In this document: piece by piece, positions 6,245 to 14,237 of the stretch
Layout: each line of letters opens with the position of its first letter
Numbering within the stretch: position 1 is the first letter of the stretch
Assembly: GCA_026193125.1 (NCBI GenBank)
Contig: JAPHSC010000015.1
Coordinates: forward strand, 1 to 16,065
Origin: Gammaproteobacteria bacterium
GTDB taxonomy: Bacteria > Pseudomonadota > Gammaproteobacteria > Steroidobacterales > BM003
DNA: 16,065 nucleotides
Direction: 5' to 3'
Made by a program: the position numbers and the translations under genes
The notes under the pieces: generated by a model
The model's database searches: none
What the model was told of the DNA's origin: nothing
What the model saw: the letters and a program-made list of their open reading frames with translations, nothing else

Positions 6245-6926
6245 CGGTCAAACCCTCCGCCGGTGCATCGCAATTAATCTCGACTATCGAGACCCCGGAC
6301 CCCAGAGTAGCTATTTGCACAGCATCCAGCACACTCGGGGAGGGCAGGACCAGGTCAACCATGTACAAGGTGATCGCACGTTTCAAGGGGCCAATTTGAG
6401 CAGTAACACCGAGCGCCTGAATCTGGTCCGCACGCCGGGTTGCCCTGTCCTGATCGCTGTACAAGCCCAGGGCGATCGCATTGCGGTCTTCCCCGTCGCC
6501 AACGACGTAGGCGTCTTTTATCCCGATGTCGGACAGGGTGCGCAAGGCTCGATTGGCCGACTGCCGGTCCCGAAAGGGCGGTAAATACACCCAGTAAGTC
6601 GTGCGCACGCCTGCAACTTCACGCAGGACCGGCTGAAATTCCGACAGACCCGATCCGGCAATCGCCGTCTCAGCCTGGGCCTTGTCCACAAACGGGCCAA
6701 GGGTGGCGCAAGCACCGGCAGATGCTGCATCGTCTGCTACGAATCCGGCGGCGCCTCCCTCCCCGGTTGGCACGTCAGACACCGGGGCAGGCATAGATGC
6801 CAATTCAAGTTCGGGCACGTCCCGGTATGGATCCGCTGGCACCGGAGGCTCGTGCTTGCCAAGCCAGTACTGCCACCCAAAAAACAGGATGTTAGCCAGC
6901 AACAAGGCCAGGACAAGTACTCTCAC
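6237..6926 (-). CDS. Membrane-anchored SPOR-domain protein
   Basis: A 229-residue protein with one N-terminal transmembrane helix (residues 2–20, VLVLALLLANILFFGWQYW), a Pro/Ala-rich spacer, then a SPOR-like region (about 72–190) with CATLGPF, YWVYLPPF and ALGLYSDQDRA. SPOR domains generally bind denuded peptidoglycan glycans at division sites, so the soluble part should be periplasmic. The role of this protein is not established. Placement directly after coaX is the same as in Pseudomonas relatives. The start is GTG within the four-base GTGA overlap with the coaX stop, with GGAG eight bases upstream. It overlaps the metallophosphoesterase start by 8 bases. Confidence 0.85.
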   Translation of the reverse strand: MRVLVLALLLANILFFGWQYWLGKHEPPVPADPYRDVPELELASMPAPVSDVPTGEGGAAGFVADDAASAGACATLGPFVDKAQAETAIAGSGLSEFQPVLREVAGVRTTYWVYLPPFRDRQSANRALRTLSDIGIKDAYVVGDGEDRNAIALGLYSDQDRATRRADQIQALGVTAQIGPLKRAITLYMVDLVLPSPSVLDAVQIATLGSGVSIVEINCDAPAEGLTDE

Positions 6927-7678
6927 AATTGGTTCTCCGCAATCAGATTCAGACCTTCCAGCACCAACTCAGGCACGACAATACAATCTACCTGGCAGTG
7001 CCGGGCAAGCAAGTCACCATCACCGCCCGACAAGACCAAAGTGGGCGCGTCACCGCAGATCCTGGCCAATTCGTTAACCCCCCGCTCGGCCAGTGCGGCC
7101 AGCGCGTGGATGCTGCCCGAAGCAATTGCGCCGGCAGTACTGCGGGCGAAAAGGCCAGTGTCATCCCCTCGACTCAAGCGCGCATGCAAATCGATATCGC
7201 GGGTATCGCTTCTCAAGCTGGCCTGCATCATACCTGCCCCCGGGACAATAACGCCCCCGAGATGACAGCCATCGCTCCCAACCGCATCCAGCGTGCAGGC
7301 AGTTCCGGCATCCATTACGCATACCGCGCCTGCGACGCGGGTGAATGCAGCAAGCATGGCAAGCCAGCGATCCACACCCAGTAATTCCGGTTGGCGATAA
7401 CCATTGATCAGACCCATGCAACGCGCCTGGCTGGTTTGAAAATGCCAGGCAGACGCTGGCAGTCCAGGCGCTGCGGCCAGCAGGCTGCGCCGCATCTCCT
7501 GACCGGCCACATTGGCCACCCAAACGCCTCCCGGGAGAACTCCGAGGCCGTTGAAAAGGGACTCGAGGCCTCCCTGCGCGATCTCAGCAATGTCTATGCT
7601 GCCGCCCTGCTGCAACTGGCTACCGCTGGAAAGCGCCCATTTGAGGCGGCTATTGCCTGCATCAATCAGCAGTCGCAT
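6923..7678 (-). CDS. coaX: Type III pantothenate kinase
   Basis: Phosphorylates pantothenate with ATP, the first step of coenzyme A synthesis; type III enzymes typically need a monovalent cation and are not feedback-inhibited by CoA. The 251-residue product has the ASKHA-fold motifs: IDAGNSRLKWAL at the N-terminus (Asp6), GVDRW with Asp103, VMDAGTACTLD with Asp123, and GGVIVPG at 141–147. The ATG at 7678 is preferred over a TTG two codons earlier because the protein then begins MRLLIDAGNS as the family does. It overlaps birA by 17 bases and the SPOR gene by four, so all three are probably co-translated from one message. Confidence 0.94.
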   Translation of the reverse strand: MRLLIDAGNSRLKWALSSGSQLQQGGSIDIAEIAQGGLESLFNGLGVLPGGVWVANVAGQEMRRSLLAAAPGLPASAWHFQTSQARCMGLINGYRQPELLGVDRWLAMLAAFTRVAGAVCVMDAGTACTLDAVGSDGCHLGGVIVPGAGMMQASLRSDTRDIDLHARLSRGDDTGLFARSTAGAIASGSIHALAALAERGVNELARICGDAPTLVLSGGDGDLLARHCQVDCIVVPELVLEGLNLIAENQL

Positions 7679-8675
7679 TCTCAAGCCTCACTGATACTTC
7701 ACCTGCAACACAATCTATCACTTTGCCGTCTACCACCAGTCTCAAAGCGCCGGCCGCATCGACACCCAGGGCGGTGCCACGCAAGGTCCAGTCCTCACCG
7801 TGCACGTTTACAGTCCTGCCACGCAAACAGTCCAGGCGCTCCCATTCCGGACGCAAGGCAGAAAAACCCAGCCGCGAGAACTCCTCCAATACATTGGCTA
7901 ATGCATTCAGCAATGCCGCCGCCAACATATTCCGGCCTGGCATTCCACCAGGGAGAATGCTGGCCAGGTCCACGGGTTCGCCGCCCCAGCCGCCTACGAT
8001 TTCCTCCGCATAGGCCCCAAGATTCAGATTAAGACCCAGGCCCACGACCACGTAGACTGCCCCACTGCCGCTGCTGCGCATTTCCACCAGCAAGCCGCCG
8101 AGCTTTCGGCCATCCCAGGTCAAATCGTTGGGCCATTTCAGACCCAGGTTTTCGACGCCCAGCCCTTCCAGGGCACGCACCACAGCCACACCGCAAACCA
8201 GACTCAGGCCGGACATGTCCGACAAATTTGCTGGGAAGTGCCAGGATACCGACAAACACAGACTGCCTCCTGGTGGTGCAAGCCATTTACGCCCGCGGCG
8301 ACCACGGCCGGCGGTCTGCAATTCTGCCAGGCATGCTCGACCATGACCTGGATCGCACTTCGCTTGTCCCTGCAACCAGGCATTGGTTGAATCCACTTGC
8401 TCGAGTACGTCCACAGTTTGAATCAGTCTTCGGGATTCCTGGGTCAGCCCCTCCTCAATGCGCCGGGCCTGCAGCAATTCCAATGGCTGTGTGAGCTGAA
8501 AGCCGTCAGCCTGGGTCTGCTTGAGCCGCAGCCCTGCCTCGGTGAGTGTGGCCAGCGCCCCGAGTACTTCCTCTTCGCGAATACCCAGTTCCAATGCCAG
8601 TTCCAATGCGCTGTGACAATTTCCGTCGGCGAGGCAGCGAATCAGCCCGTAGCCATGATCATCTGGACCGGGCAT
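7662..8675 (-). CDS. birA: Bifunctional biotin-[acetyl-CoA carboxylase] ligase / biotin operon repressor
   Basis: Activates biotin to biotinyl-5'-AMP and transfers it to the biotin carrier of acetyl-CoA carboxylase; in its adenylate-bound dimer it can repress biotin genes. The 337 residues begin with a small winged-helix domain (about 10–65). The ligase core follows with DSTN (95–98), QTAGRGRRGRKW (120–131, the biotin-AMP loop), KWPND (180–184), KLGGLLVE (191–198, catalytic-type Lys) and GLGLN (212–216). A C-terminal SH3-like segment holds LDCLRGRTVNV and LRLVVDGKV. The retained N-terminal domain means repression is possible; no biotin operator or bio genes are visible here. The ATG stands six bases after the plsY stop. 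Confidence 0.94.
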   Translation of the reverse strand: MPGPDDHGYGLIRCLADGNCHSALELALELGIREEEVLGALATLTEAGLRLKQTQADGFQLTQPLELLQARRIEEGLTQESRRLIQTVDVLEQVDSTNAWLQGQAKCDPGHGRACLAELQTAGRGRRGRKWLAPPGGSLCLSVSWHFPANLSDMSGLSLVCGVAVVRALEGLGVENLGLKWPNDLTWDGRKLGGLLVEMRSSGSGAVYVVVGLGLNLNLGAYAEEIVGGWGGEPVDLASILPGGMPGRNMLAAALLNALANVLEEFSRLGFSALRPEWERLDCLRGRTVNVHGEDWTLRGTALGVDAAGALRLVVDGKVIDCVAGEVSVRLENATAD

Positions 8676-8681
8676 ATCCGC

Positions 8682-9332
8682 CTATCTCTTCCTGCGCAGC
8701 AGGGCGCGGGGAAACATACAGTTTTCGGTGCCCGCAAGCAGGCGCTGAATATTGCTGCGGTGGGTGTACACGAGGAACAGGGCACAGGCACTACTGAAAT
8801 AGAATACGGGGAGTTGGCTGTCATTCAGTCCCTTCAGGAGAATGTATATCGGAGCCGACAAGCCGCTGATCATCGTGGCAATACCGACGTAGCCAAACAG
8901 CAGCAAGGCCACCAGCCAACCTAGCAGTACCGGTACCAGCAAGATGGGCGCCAGCGCAAGGTAAGCGCCAACCATAGTGGCAGCTCCCTTGCCACCGCGG
9001 AATCCATGCCAAAGCGGGTAACAGTGCCCAAGCACAGCAGCTGCAGCGTACAAGGCTGGGCCAAAAAGCACATCCGGTTGCTGAGAGCCAGCCAGGAGGG
9101 GCAGCGCCATGCCCGGCAGTATCCAGACCGGAAGAAAACCCTTGCCTATATCGATACAGACAGTGAACAAAGCAAAAATCGGGCCCTGGCTACGAAGCGC
9201 GTTGGTTCCCCCGGCGTTACCGCTGCCTGACTTGCGTATGTCCACGCCACCATAAAGACGCCCCACTACAAGTGCGCCATTCACCGATCCAAGCATATAG
9301 GCCAACAAGGCCTTGATTCCCAATTCAAGCAT
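8682..9332 (-). CDS. plsY: Acyl-phosphate:glycerol-3-phosphate acyltransferase
   Basis: Inner-membrane enzyme that moves an acyl group from acyl-phosphate to glycerol-3-phosphate, giving lysophosphatidic acid, the first committed phospholipid step in the PlsX/PlsY route. The 216 residues are largely hydrophobic with the three expected cytoplasmic motifs: SGSGNAGGTNALR (about 35–47), HGFRGGKGAATM in the middle, and THRSNIQRLL near the C-terminus. The first motif is the GSGNAGGTN variant rather than the commoner GNPGATN. It heads the minus-strand run and reaches to six bases before birA. In many bacteria plsY neighbours tsaD or folB; here it sits with birA. Confidence 0.93.
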   Translation of the reverse strand: MLELGIKALLAYMLGSVNGALVVGRLYGGVDIRKSGSGNAGGTNALRSQGPIFALFTVCIDIGKGFLPVWILPGMALPLLAGSQQPDVLFGPALYAAAAVLGHCYPLWHGFRGGKGAATMVGAYLALAPILLVPVLLGWLVALLLFGYVGIATMISGLSAPIYILLKGLNDSQLPVFYFSSACALFLVYTHRSNIQRLLAGTENCMFPRALLRRKR

Positions 9333-9468
9333 ACGAGTCCTGCGTCAGTAGCGGATGACATCGCCGCCATGCGGATATTCTAGCACTAGAGTCTTGGCCC
9401 ACCGGTGAATCTACAGTGTAAGCTAGAGTACAAACAACGCTGTCCCGAAAGCCTGCGAACACAATGCC
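9333..9468. promoter_or_regulatory. Divergent promoter region between plsY and the lipid kinase gene
   Basis: On the minus strand TGC-TAGAAT (9385–9377) is a good extended -10 about 45 bases before the plsY ATG. On the plus strand TTGGCC (9394–9399) and TGTAAG (9417–9422) are 17 bases apart, with four of six matches each, and could drive the kinase gene. An 8-bp palindrome CACCGGTG (9400–9407) lies between. Promoter calls are by eye only. Confidence 0.35.
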
Positions 9469-10407
9469 ATGACTCGTCCGAACCTGCACCTGATTGTCAA
9501 TCCCTGCGCCGGGCATCGCAAAGCCCGCGCTCACGCCTCAGATATTGAGAAGCGGCTGACGCAACTGGGTCTGGAAGTCACTCTTGCTCACAGCAAAAGG
9601 CGTGGTGATATCAGTAAACTGGCACGCCAGGCCGCCGACGCGGGCATAAGGCATATAGCCGTGGCTGGCGGTGATGGTTCAGTGTGCGAAGCAGTCAATG
9701 GCCTCATGCGCAGCCCTGCCGAAGCGGCGCTGGGTATCCTTCCCGTGGGTACCGGTAATGACTTTGTGAAAACCGCGGGCCTGGCGCGCAACTGGCAGGA
9801 TGCCTGCCAGGACATCGCCCTCGCCTGCAAGCTCGACCAACCCCTGTCAACTGTTGACGTAGGTGTTTGCAACAGTCACTACTTTGTAAACTGCCTGGGC
9901 ATAGGATTGGATGCGCGCATTGCAATGGAAGCAAACAAGCTGAAACATTTTGGTGGTCGCACCGTCTACCTGATAGCCCTGGTTAAAACGCTGTGGCAAG
10001 GCATTCCGCATCCCCGGGCAAAAATTGAATGGGACGGAAAGCAACTGGAGCAGGAAATCAGTCTGATTACAGTATGCAACGGCCAGGTAGTAGGCAGCTT
10101 GTTCCGCATGGCACCCAGGGCCCGAGTAGACGATGGACTGCTGGACGTGGTGGTGGCCAGGGGCGTCAGCCGACTGGAAGCGCTGGGCCTGGCGCACAGA
10201 GTAATCAACGGCACCCATGAAAACCTGCCCCAGGTGACTACCCTGCAAGCCAGGCAAATTACCGTGCACCTGGACGCACCCACTCCGGTTGAAGCTGATG
10301 GCGAATTGATTGCCGAAAATGCCATGGCGCTGGATATCAAGTTGATCCCGGCAGCACTCACATTGCTGTCTGCAGCCCGCCTCGCCAACCAAACCACGAA
10401 AACCTGA
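9469..10407 (+). CDS. YegS/diacylglycerol-kinase-family lipid kinase
   Basis: A 312-residue cytosolic or membrane-associated kinase of the DAGK catalytic family, which phosphorylates lipid hydroxyls such as diacylglycerol, phosphatidylglycerol or related lipids. Visible motifs are the N-terminal IVNPCAGHRKA (9–19), the nucleotide-binding GGDGSVCEAVNGL (67–79), GTGNDFVK (94–101), and EADGE near residue 275, which carries the family's DGE. The C-terminal beta domain has ARVDDGLLDVVV, also characteristic. The exact lipid cannot be assigned. The ATG has no obvious Shine-Dalgarno. It is divergent from plsY, so both may answer to lipid supply. An 82-bp gap separates it from the SdpR-like gene. Confidence 0.9.
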   Translation: MTRPNLHLIVNPCAGHRKARAHASDIEKRLTQLGLEVTLAHSKRRGDISKLARQAADAGIRHIAVAGGDGSVCEAVNGLMRSPAEAALGILPVGTGNDFVKTAGLARNWQDACQDIALACKLDQPLSTVDVGVCNSHYFVNCLGIGLDARIAMEANKLKHFGGRTVYLIALVKTLWQGIPHPRAKIEWDGKQLEQEISLITVCNGQVVGSLFRMAPRARVDDGLLDVVVARGVSRLEALGLAHRVINGTHENLPQVTTLQARQITVHLDAPTPVEADGELIAENAMALDIKLIPAALTLLSAARLANQTTKT

Positions 10408-10430
10408 CATCCAGCAAGTGGGGGGAAAGC

Positions 10431-10474
10431 TTGATTCTCTTCGCGCAATATAGTATTTAGATAGTTGTCTAAAT
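10431..10474 (+). promoter_or_regulatory. Promoter with overlapping palindromic operator of the sdpRI-like operon
   Basis: TTGATT (10431–10436) and TATTTA (10454–10459) are 17 bases apart. A palindrome with perfect 7-bp arms, ATTTAGA (10455–10461) and TCTAAAT (10468–10474), with a 6-bp centre covers the -10 and start-site area, 15 bases before the repressor ATG. This is the arrangement and type of AT-rich dyad used by autoregulating ArsR/SmtB-fold repressors. Confidence 0.65.
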
Positions 10475-10489
10475 GTCGAAACATACCTC

Positions 10490-10780
10490 ATGGCACAGCA
10501 AAGCGTTTTCAAGGCCCTTGCGGATCCAACCCGCAGAGAGATTCTGCGCGAACTGAAAAAGGGTTCCGCTACCGCCGGAGAGTTGGCGGAAAAGTTCCCG
10601 ATCACACGGGCCTCGCTATCACATCACTTCAACATCATGAAGGCTGCCGGGCTGCTGCGCGACCAGCGCCGGGGCCAGCACATTGTCTACTCTCTGAATA
10701 CCTCGGTTATGGAGGAAGTGGCAGCCCTGATGCTGGACCTGGTGGGCAAACCGGCAAGTAGAAGGAGAAAAAAAACATGA
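10490..10780 (+). CDS. SdpR-like ArsR-family autorepressor
   Basis: A 96-residue winged-helix repressor. FKALADPTRREILRELKKG opens the domain, the recognition helix lies about residues 38–52 (ITRASLSHHFNIMKAAG), and the wing is DQRRGQHIVYSLN. No metal-binding Cys motif is seen, unlike metal-sensing ArsR/SmtB members. The match to SdpR is supported by the next gene, an SdpI homologue: in Bacillus, membrane SdpI bound to its toxin sequesters SdpR and relieves repression of the pair. It likely represses its own promoter through the palindrome overlapping the -10. The stop overlaps the next start by four bases (ATGA). No strong ribosome site precedes its ATG. Confidence 0.88.
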   Translation: MAQQSVFKALADPTRREILRELKKGSATAGELAEKFPITRASLSHHFNIMKAAGLLRDQRRGQHIVYSLNTSVMEEVAALMLDLVGKPASRRRKKT

Positions 10781-11439
10781 ATCCTCGTCTCAGTCACGCC
10801 ATTTGCCTAGGCCTGATTAGCACTCTACTTGCCTTTGCCACCTGGATCTATCCGCAGCTACCGGACCTGGTCCCCTCGCACTGGAACAGCCAGGGTCAGG
10901 TGGATGGCTATATGGCAAAGCCATGGGGCGTATTTCTGCTGCCCGCTCTGACGGTGGGTATCTATTTGATGTTCCTGGTACTGCCCCTGATCTCACCACA
11001 CGGTTTCCGTATGGAGAAATTTGGCAACGTGGTGCGGCTATTCCAGACCGTGATGGTGCTGTTCATGAGCCTGGTCGCCGTCACCGCGTTGTTGGCGGCC
11101 CGCGGCGATGACGTGCCGGTAAGCAATATCACCCTGGGTGGTACGGGCATGTTACTGCTTGTGCTAGGTAACTACATGGGCAAGGTACGCAAGAATTTCT
11201 TTATCGGTATACGTACCCCGTGGACCCTGGCCAGTGACGAAGTGTGGACACGTACACACCGATTGGGTGGCTGGATGTTCAGCGCCGGTGGACTGCTGCT
11301 GATGCTGGGAAGTTTCAGTGCCCTGGATACCCGTCTTATTTTGACGGTAGTTGTTATCGTCGCCCTGGTTCCGGTGGCCTATTCTTTTCTACTGTATCGC
11401 CGTCTGGAAGGTTTGGGCCCCGACAGGGACGATACCTAG
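10777..11439 (+). CDS. SdpI-like membrane protein (DUF1648 + SdpI)
   Basis: A 220-residue inner-membrane protein with about six hydrophobic helices. The N-terminal half contains the DUF1648 pattern LVPSHWNSQGQVDGY; the C-terminal half holds the SdpI signature NFFIGIRTPWTLASDEVWTR followed by HRLGGWMF. In Bacillus subtilis SdpI protects against the SdpC cannibalism toxin and signals to SdpR. Many proteobacteria carry the pair without a toxin gene, and none is visible here, so immunity or envelope-stress sensing is an inference. Translation is coupled to the repressor through the ATGA overlap, with a purine-rich AGAAGGAG upstream. It converges on the NhaC gene 38 bp away; I see no classical terminator between them. 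Confidence 0.88.
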   Translation: MNPRLSHAICLGLISTLLAFATWIYPQLPDLVPSHWNSQGQVDGYMAKPWGVFLLPALTVGIYLMFLVLPLISPHGFRMEKFGNVVRLFQTVMVLFMSLVAVTALLAARGDDVPVSNITLGGTGMLLLVLGNYMGKVRKNFFIGIRTPWTLASDEVWTRTHRLGGWMFSAGGLLLMLGSFSALDTRLILTVVVIVALVPVAYSFLLYRRLEGLGPDRDDT

Positions 11440-11477
11440 TCCGGATCCTATGTGGCGGCCATGTCAGTAGCCACCCA

Positions 11478-13382
11478 TCAAGCTCCTTCCGGCTCTTCGA
11501 CCCGCTTACCCAGCAGCCTGAGCGCGAGAGCCATACCGGTAGCCGAAATCAGGAATGCCAGCCACCAGGGCATCCCATAACCGGTAGGTACGGTGCCCAG
11601 CAAAATGGCAAACGCACCAGCCAGGAGCGCATACGGCATCTGGGTACGTACATGCTCTATGTGATCGCAACCCGAGGCGAGCGAGGACAATACAGTCGTA
11701 TCTGAGATCGGGGAACAATGATCACCCCACACAGCACCAGTCAAGACGCAAGAAACTGCCGAGTAAAGAATAAAATAGTGTTCCGGATCCGCAGCTCCAC
11801 TGGCCCGCAAGACTGCCCAGCTCAGCGGCACGACCAGGGGCATGAGTATACCCATGGCGCCCCAACTGCTGCCCGTGGCAAAGGCAGTGAACGCGGAGAG
11901 TACAAACACGATCGTGGGCAATAGTTCATAGGGCAAGGCCGAGCCCAGGCTTGCCATCAGGAAGTCGGCGGTGTGCAGTTCGCTGCTTACATCAGACAGA
12001 CCCCAGGCCAGCACCAGGATCATCATTGCGATAAAGGTAAATCGCGCGCCGGATATCCAAGCCTCGACTATTTCCTCCATACTCATCAGCCGTTGAACGG
12101 AAGTCATAAAAGCCGCAACAAATGCCGATAACAAGGACGCCCACATCAAGGCAGTGTAGGAATCTGCAGACCCGATGATCTCATTGATCGTGTCACCCTC
12201 ACCGGTCACATACAGTCCCACCATGACAGAGGCGGCCATTACTACTACAGGAATCGCCGCATTGAGGGCGCGTGGCTTGACGCCCGGTTTGACCTCCAGC
12301 GCAGCTTCGTCGCTTGTGGAAAGCCTGGACACACCTGACGGACTTACCTGCCCGGTCGAACGAGCCCTTTTCTCGGCCAGCAGCATGGGGCCAAACTCGC
12401 GCCCGGTCGTGATAATCAGAAGTACGAGGAGAATGGCGAGGAAAGGATAGAAACTGTACAGGATGGAATTCAGGAACACTGAATAAGGCTGCAGGGACAG
12501 TCCGGCAATCTTGTCCAGAGAGTCGCCGATAAGCCCCACCTGGTAGCCAATCCAGGTTGTCACCAGAGCCACTGTCGCCACGGGTGCTGCAGTCGAATCG
12601 ACGATATATGCGAGTTTTTCCCGTGAAATTTTCAGCTTGTCGGTAACCGAGCGACTGGTATTCCCTACGACCAGGGTATTGGCATAATCATCAAAAAAAA
12701 TCACCAGGCCGAGGGCCCACACCGCCAACTGACCGCGCTTCGCTGTGTTAGCACCCTTGACAATAATGTTCACGATGCCGCGCATACCGCCGTTGCGAGA
12801 AATAATTCCCACCATGCCGGCAACCATGAAGGTGAACAGGATGACTTTAGTATGATCGCGATCCGCCATCGCGTTGGTGACAAAGACTTCGAAGCTGGTC
12901 AGCAACCCGACGAAAGCGCCCTTGAGCGTGAGACCCTCCAGTGCCCACGCGCCCGCCCACAGGCCGATGATCAGAGCGGGAAGTACGCTACGCAGCAGAA
13001 GTGCGATACCGATGGCGAGCATTGGCGGCAAAATGGATATCCAGGCCGGGATCACTGACATTTGCAGCGACTGTAAGTCCGAACCCCCAAGTCTCAGCAC
13101 CAGGTCCGTCACTCCCGACCGGGTCGCCACCACCTGTTCAAATACCGGGCCATCTGCACCGGAAACGGCATTCTGCACTCTGCCATCGACTACCAGGGTA
13201 AGTTCCGCGTGATCAATCCCCTGGGCACCGGAGACTGGCAACTGGTAGGCAATGCCCTTGAGCATTACCGAGGGAACTTCCAGCTCGGCCGCCAACAAGC
13301 CAGCGGGGCACGCCAGCACCAGGAAAAACAATCCCGCCAGCAGACTTGCCCTGCCGGCCTTTCTCTGGCAATCGTCACGCAT
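11478..13382 (-). CDS. NhaC-family Na+/H+ antiporter with exported N-terminal domain
   Basis: A 634-residue inner-membrane antiporter. NhaC hallmarks are FFDDYANTLVVGNTSRSVTD (from 229) and GDHCSPISDTTVLSS (from 553) followed by GCDHIEHVRTQMPYAL. Hydrophobic segments run from about 112 to the end, with a polar loop near 345–375. Unusually for classical NhaC (about 450–500 residues), residues 1–32 look like a cleavable signal peptide (cleavage near LLAA). About 75 residues of predicted beta-rich sequence (33–108) follow before the first membrane helix, so this domain should lie in the periplasm. Similar long NhaC-type proteins exist in other bacteria as I recall. The ion specificity is by family only. 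The ATG has GGGGA seven bases upstream. It is downstream of the IclR gene on the same strand. Confidence 0.88.
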   Translation of the reverse strand: MRDDCQRKAGRASLLAGLFFLVLACPAGLLAAELEVPSVMLKGIAYQLPVSGAQGIDHAELTLVVDGRVQNAVSGADGPVFEQVVATRSGVTDLVLRLGGSDLQSLQMSVIPAWISILPPMLAIGIALLLRSVLPALIIGLWAGAWALEGLTLKGAFVGLLTSFEVFVTNAMADRDHTKVILFTFMVAGMVGIISRNGGMRGIVNIIVKGANTAKRGQLAVWALGLVIFFDDYANTLVVGNTSRSVTDKLKISREKLAYIVDSTAAPVATVALVTTWIGYQVGLIGDSLDKIAGLSLQPYSVFLNSILYSFYPFLAILLVLLIITTGREFGPMLLAEKRARSTGQVSPSGVSRLSTSDEAALEVKPGVKPRALNAAIPVVVMAASVMVGLYVTGEGDTINEIIGSADSYTALMWASLLSAFVAAFMTSVQRLMSMEEIVEAWISGARFTFIAMMILVLAWGLSDVSSELHTADFLMASLGSALPYELLPTIVFVLSAFTAFATGSSWGAMGILMPLVVPLSWAVLRASGAADPEHYFILYSAVSCVLTGAVWGDHCSPISDTTVLSSLASGCDHIEHVRTQMPYALLAGAFAILLGTVPTGYGMPWWLAFLISATGMALALRLLGKRVEEPEGA

Positions 13383-13478
13383 GCGGTCTTCCCCGGGCTT
13401 GCTGCTGTGCTTGTGATTGGATAGTACGCGCTAGCTTTACTATTGAGCAGGCCAGTTCACGCGCGTCGAGCGACCCTC
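13383..13478 (-). promoter_or_regulatory. Intergenic region between the IclR gene and the antiporter gene
   Basis: 96 bp containing the antiporter's ribosome site (GGGGA) and a possible -10, TACTAT, on the minus strand. The -35 is poor. No hairpin with a T-run is visible after the IclR stop, so read-through from the IclR gene remains possible. Confidence 0.25.
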
Positions 13479-14231
13479 TCAACGCAGGTATCCCTTCCGG
13501 CATTGCGCGGCTGCCTGGGCCACCAGCTGACCAAAGTACTCCAGTCCGCGAGGCTTCATACGGGTGGTGGGTCCGCCTATGCTGAGGGCGCCCTCTACCT
13601 CGCCCATAGGGCTGAACAAGGGTGCGGCCACAGCGCTGAAGCCTTCCTCCAGTTCCTCCGAGGCCGTGGCATAACCCAGCGTAAGCACTTTGTCCGCCTG
13701 ACGCTTGAGCGCCTCGCGGGAAGTAATCGTTTTTGCCGTGAAGCGTCTTAAGGTCCCGGGAAGCTGCTCCCATAACTCGGGTCGAACGCCCAGCAGGGCC
13801 TTACCCGATGAGGTAGCGTGCAGGGGCCAGCGGCTGCCGATATTACCTGCCGCCGACACCAGGTGACCGGTGTTCAGCTCGTCAAGAATCAGGACACAGC
13901 CATCCACCGGAATTTCCAGGGTAGCGGTCTCGCCGGTCTGGCGTTTGAGCCACTCCAGGGCCGGTCTCACACGATCACGCAAATCATTACTTCGCAACGA
14001 CCTTGCGCCCAGGTCCAACAAGCCCATGCCCAGCTTATAGCGCCCGTTCCGCTCGTTACGGGCAATCAGGCCCTCGCTTTCGAGGGCACCGAGCAGACGA
14101 TGCGCCGTGGTCTTGGTCAGCGCCATGCGTTGGCAAAGCTCGGACAGCGACAACTCCGGATCGTTATCGGTGAAGGCCTTTAACAAACCTATAGCCCGAA
14201 CGGCCGCCTGGGTTCCCTTGGGTGCACTCAT
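13479..14231 (-). CDS. IclR-family transcriptional regulator
   Basis: A 250-residue regulator with an N-terminal winged helix (residues about 8–65; recognition region LSELCQRMALTKTTAHRLLGAL) and a C-terminal GAF-like effector domain. Typical IclR stretches are GRYKLGMGLLDLG, WPLHATSSGKALL and EEGFSAVAAPLFSPMGEVEGALSIGGP. IclR proteins usually control adjacent catabolic genes; the PYROXD2-like oxidoreductase upstream on the same strand is the obvious candidate target, with the antiporter as another. The effector is unknown. The frame can open at a GTG (14258) or ATG (14240), but the ATG at 14231 (MSAPKGTQAAVRAI) places the helix-turn-helix as usual in the family. An inverted repeat 7–33 bases upstream suggests autoregulation. 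Confidence 0.9.
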   Translation of the reverse strand: MSAPKGTQAAVRAIGLLKAFTDNDPELSLSELCQRMALTKTTAHRLLGALESEGLIARNERNGRYKLGMGLLDLGARSLRSNDLRDRVRPALEWLKRQTGETATLEIPVDGCVLILDELNTGHLVSAAGNIGSRWPLHATSSGKALLGVRPELWEQLPGTLRRFTAKTITSREALKRQADKVLTLGYATASEELEEGFSAVAAPLFSPMGEVEGALSIGGPTTRMKPRGLEYFGQLVAQAAAQCRKGYLR

Positions 14232-14237
14232 GAACCA

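Noticed and set aside
7391..8032. Plus-strand open frame opposite birA and coaX
   Set aside because: Both minus-strand genes carry complete family motifs; this frame crosses their overlap and has none.
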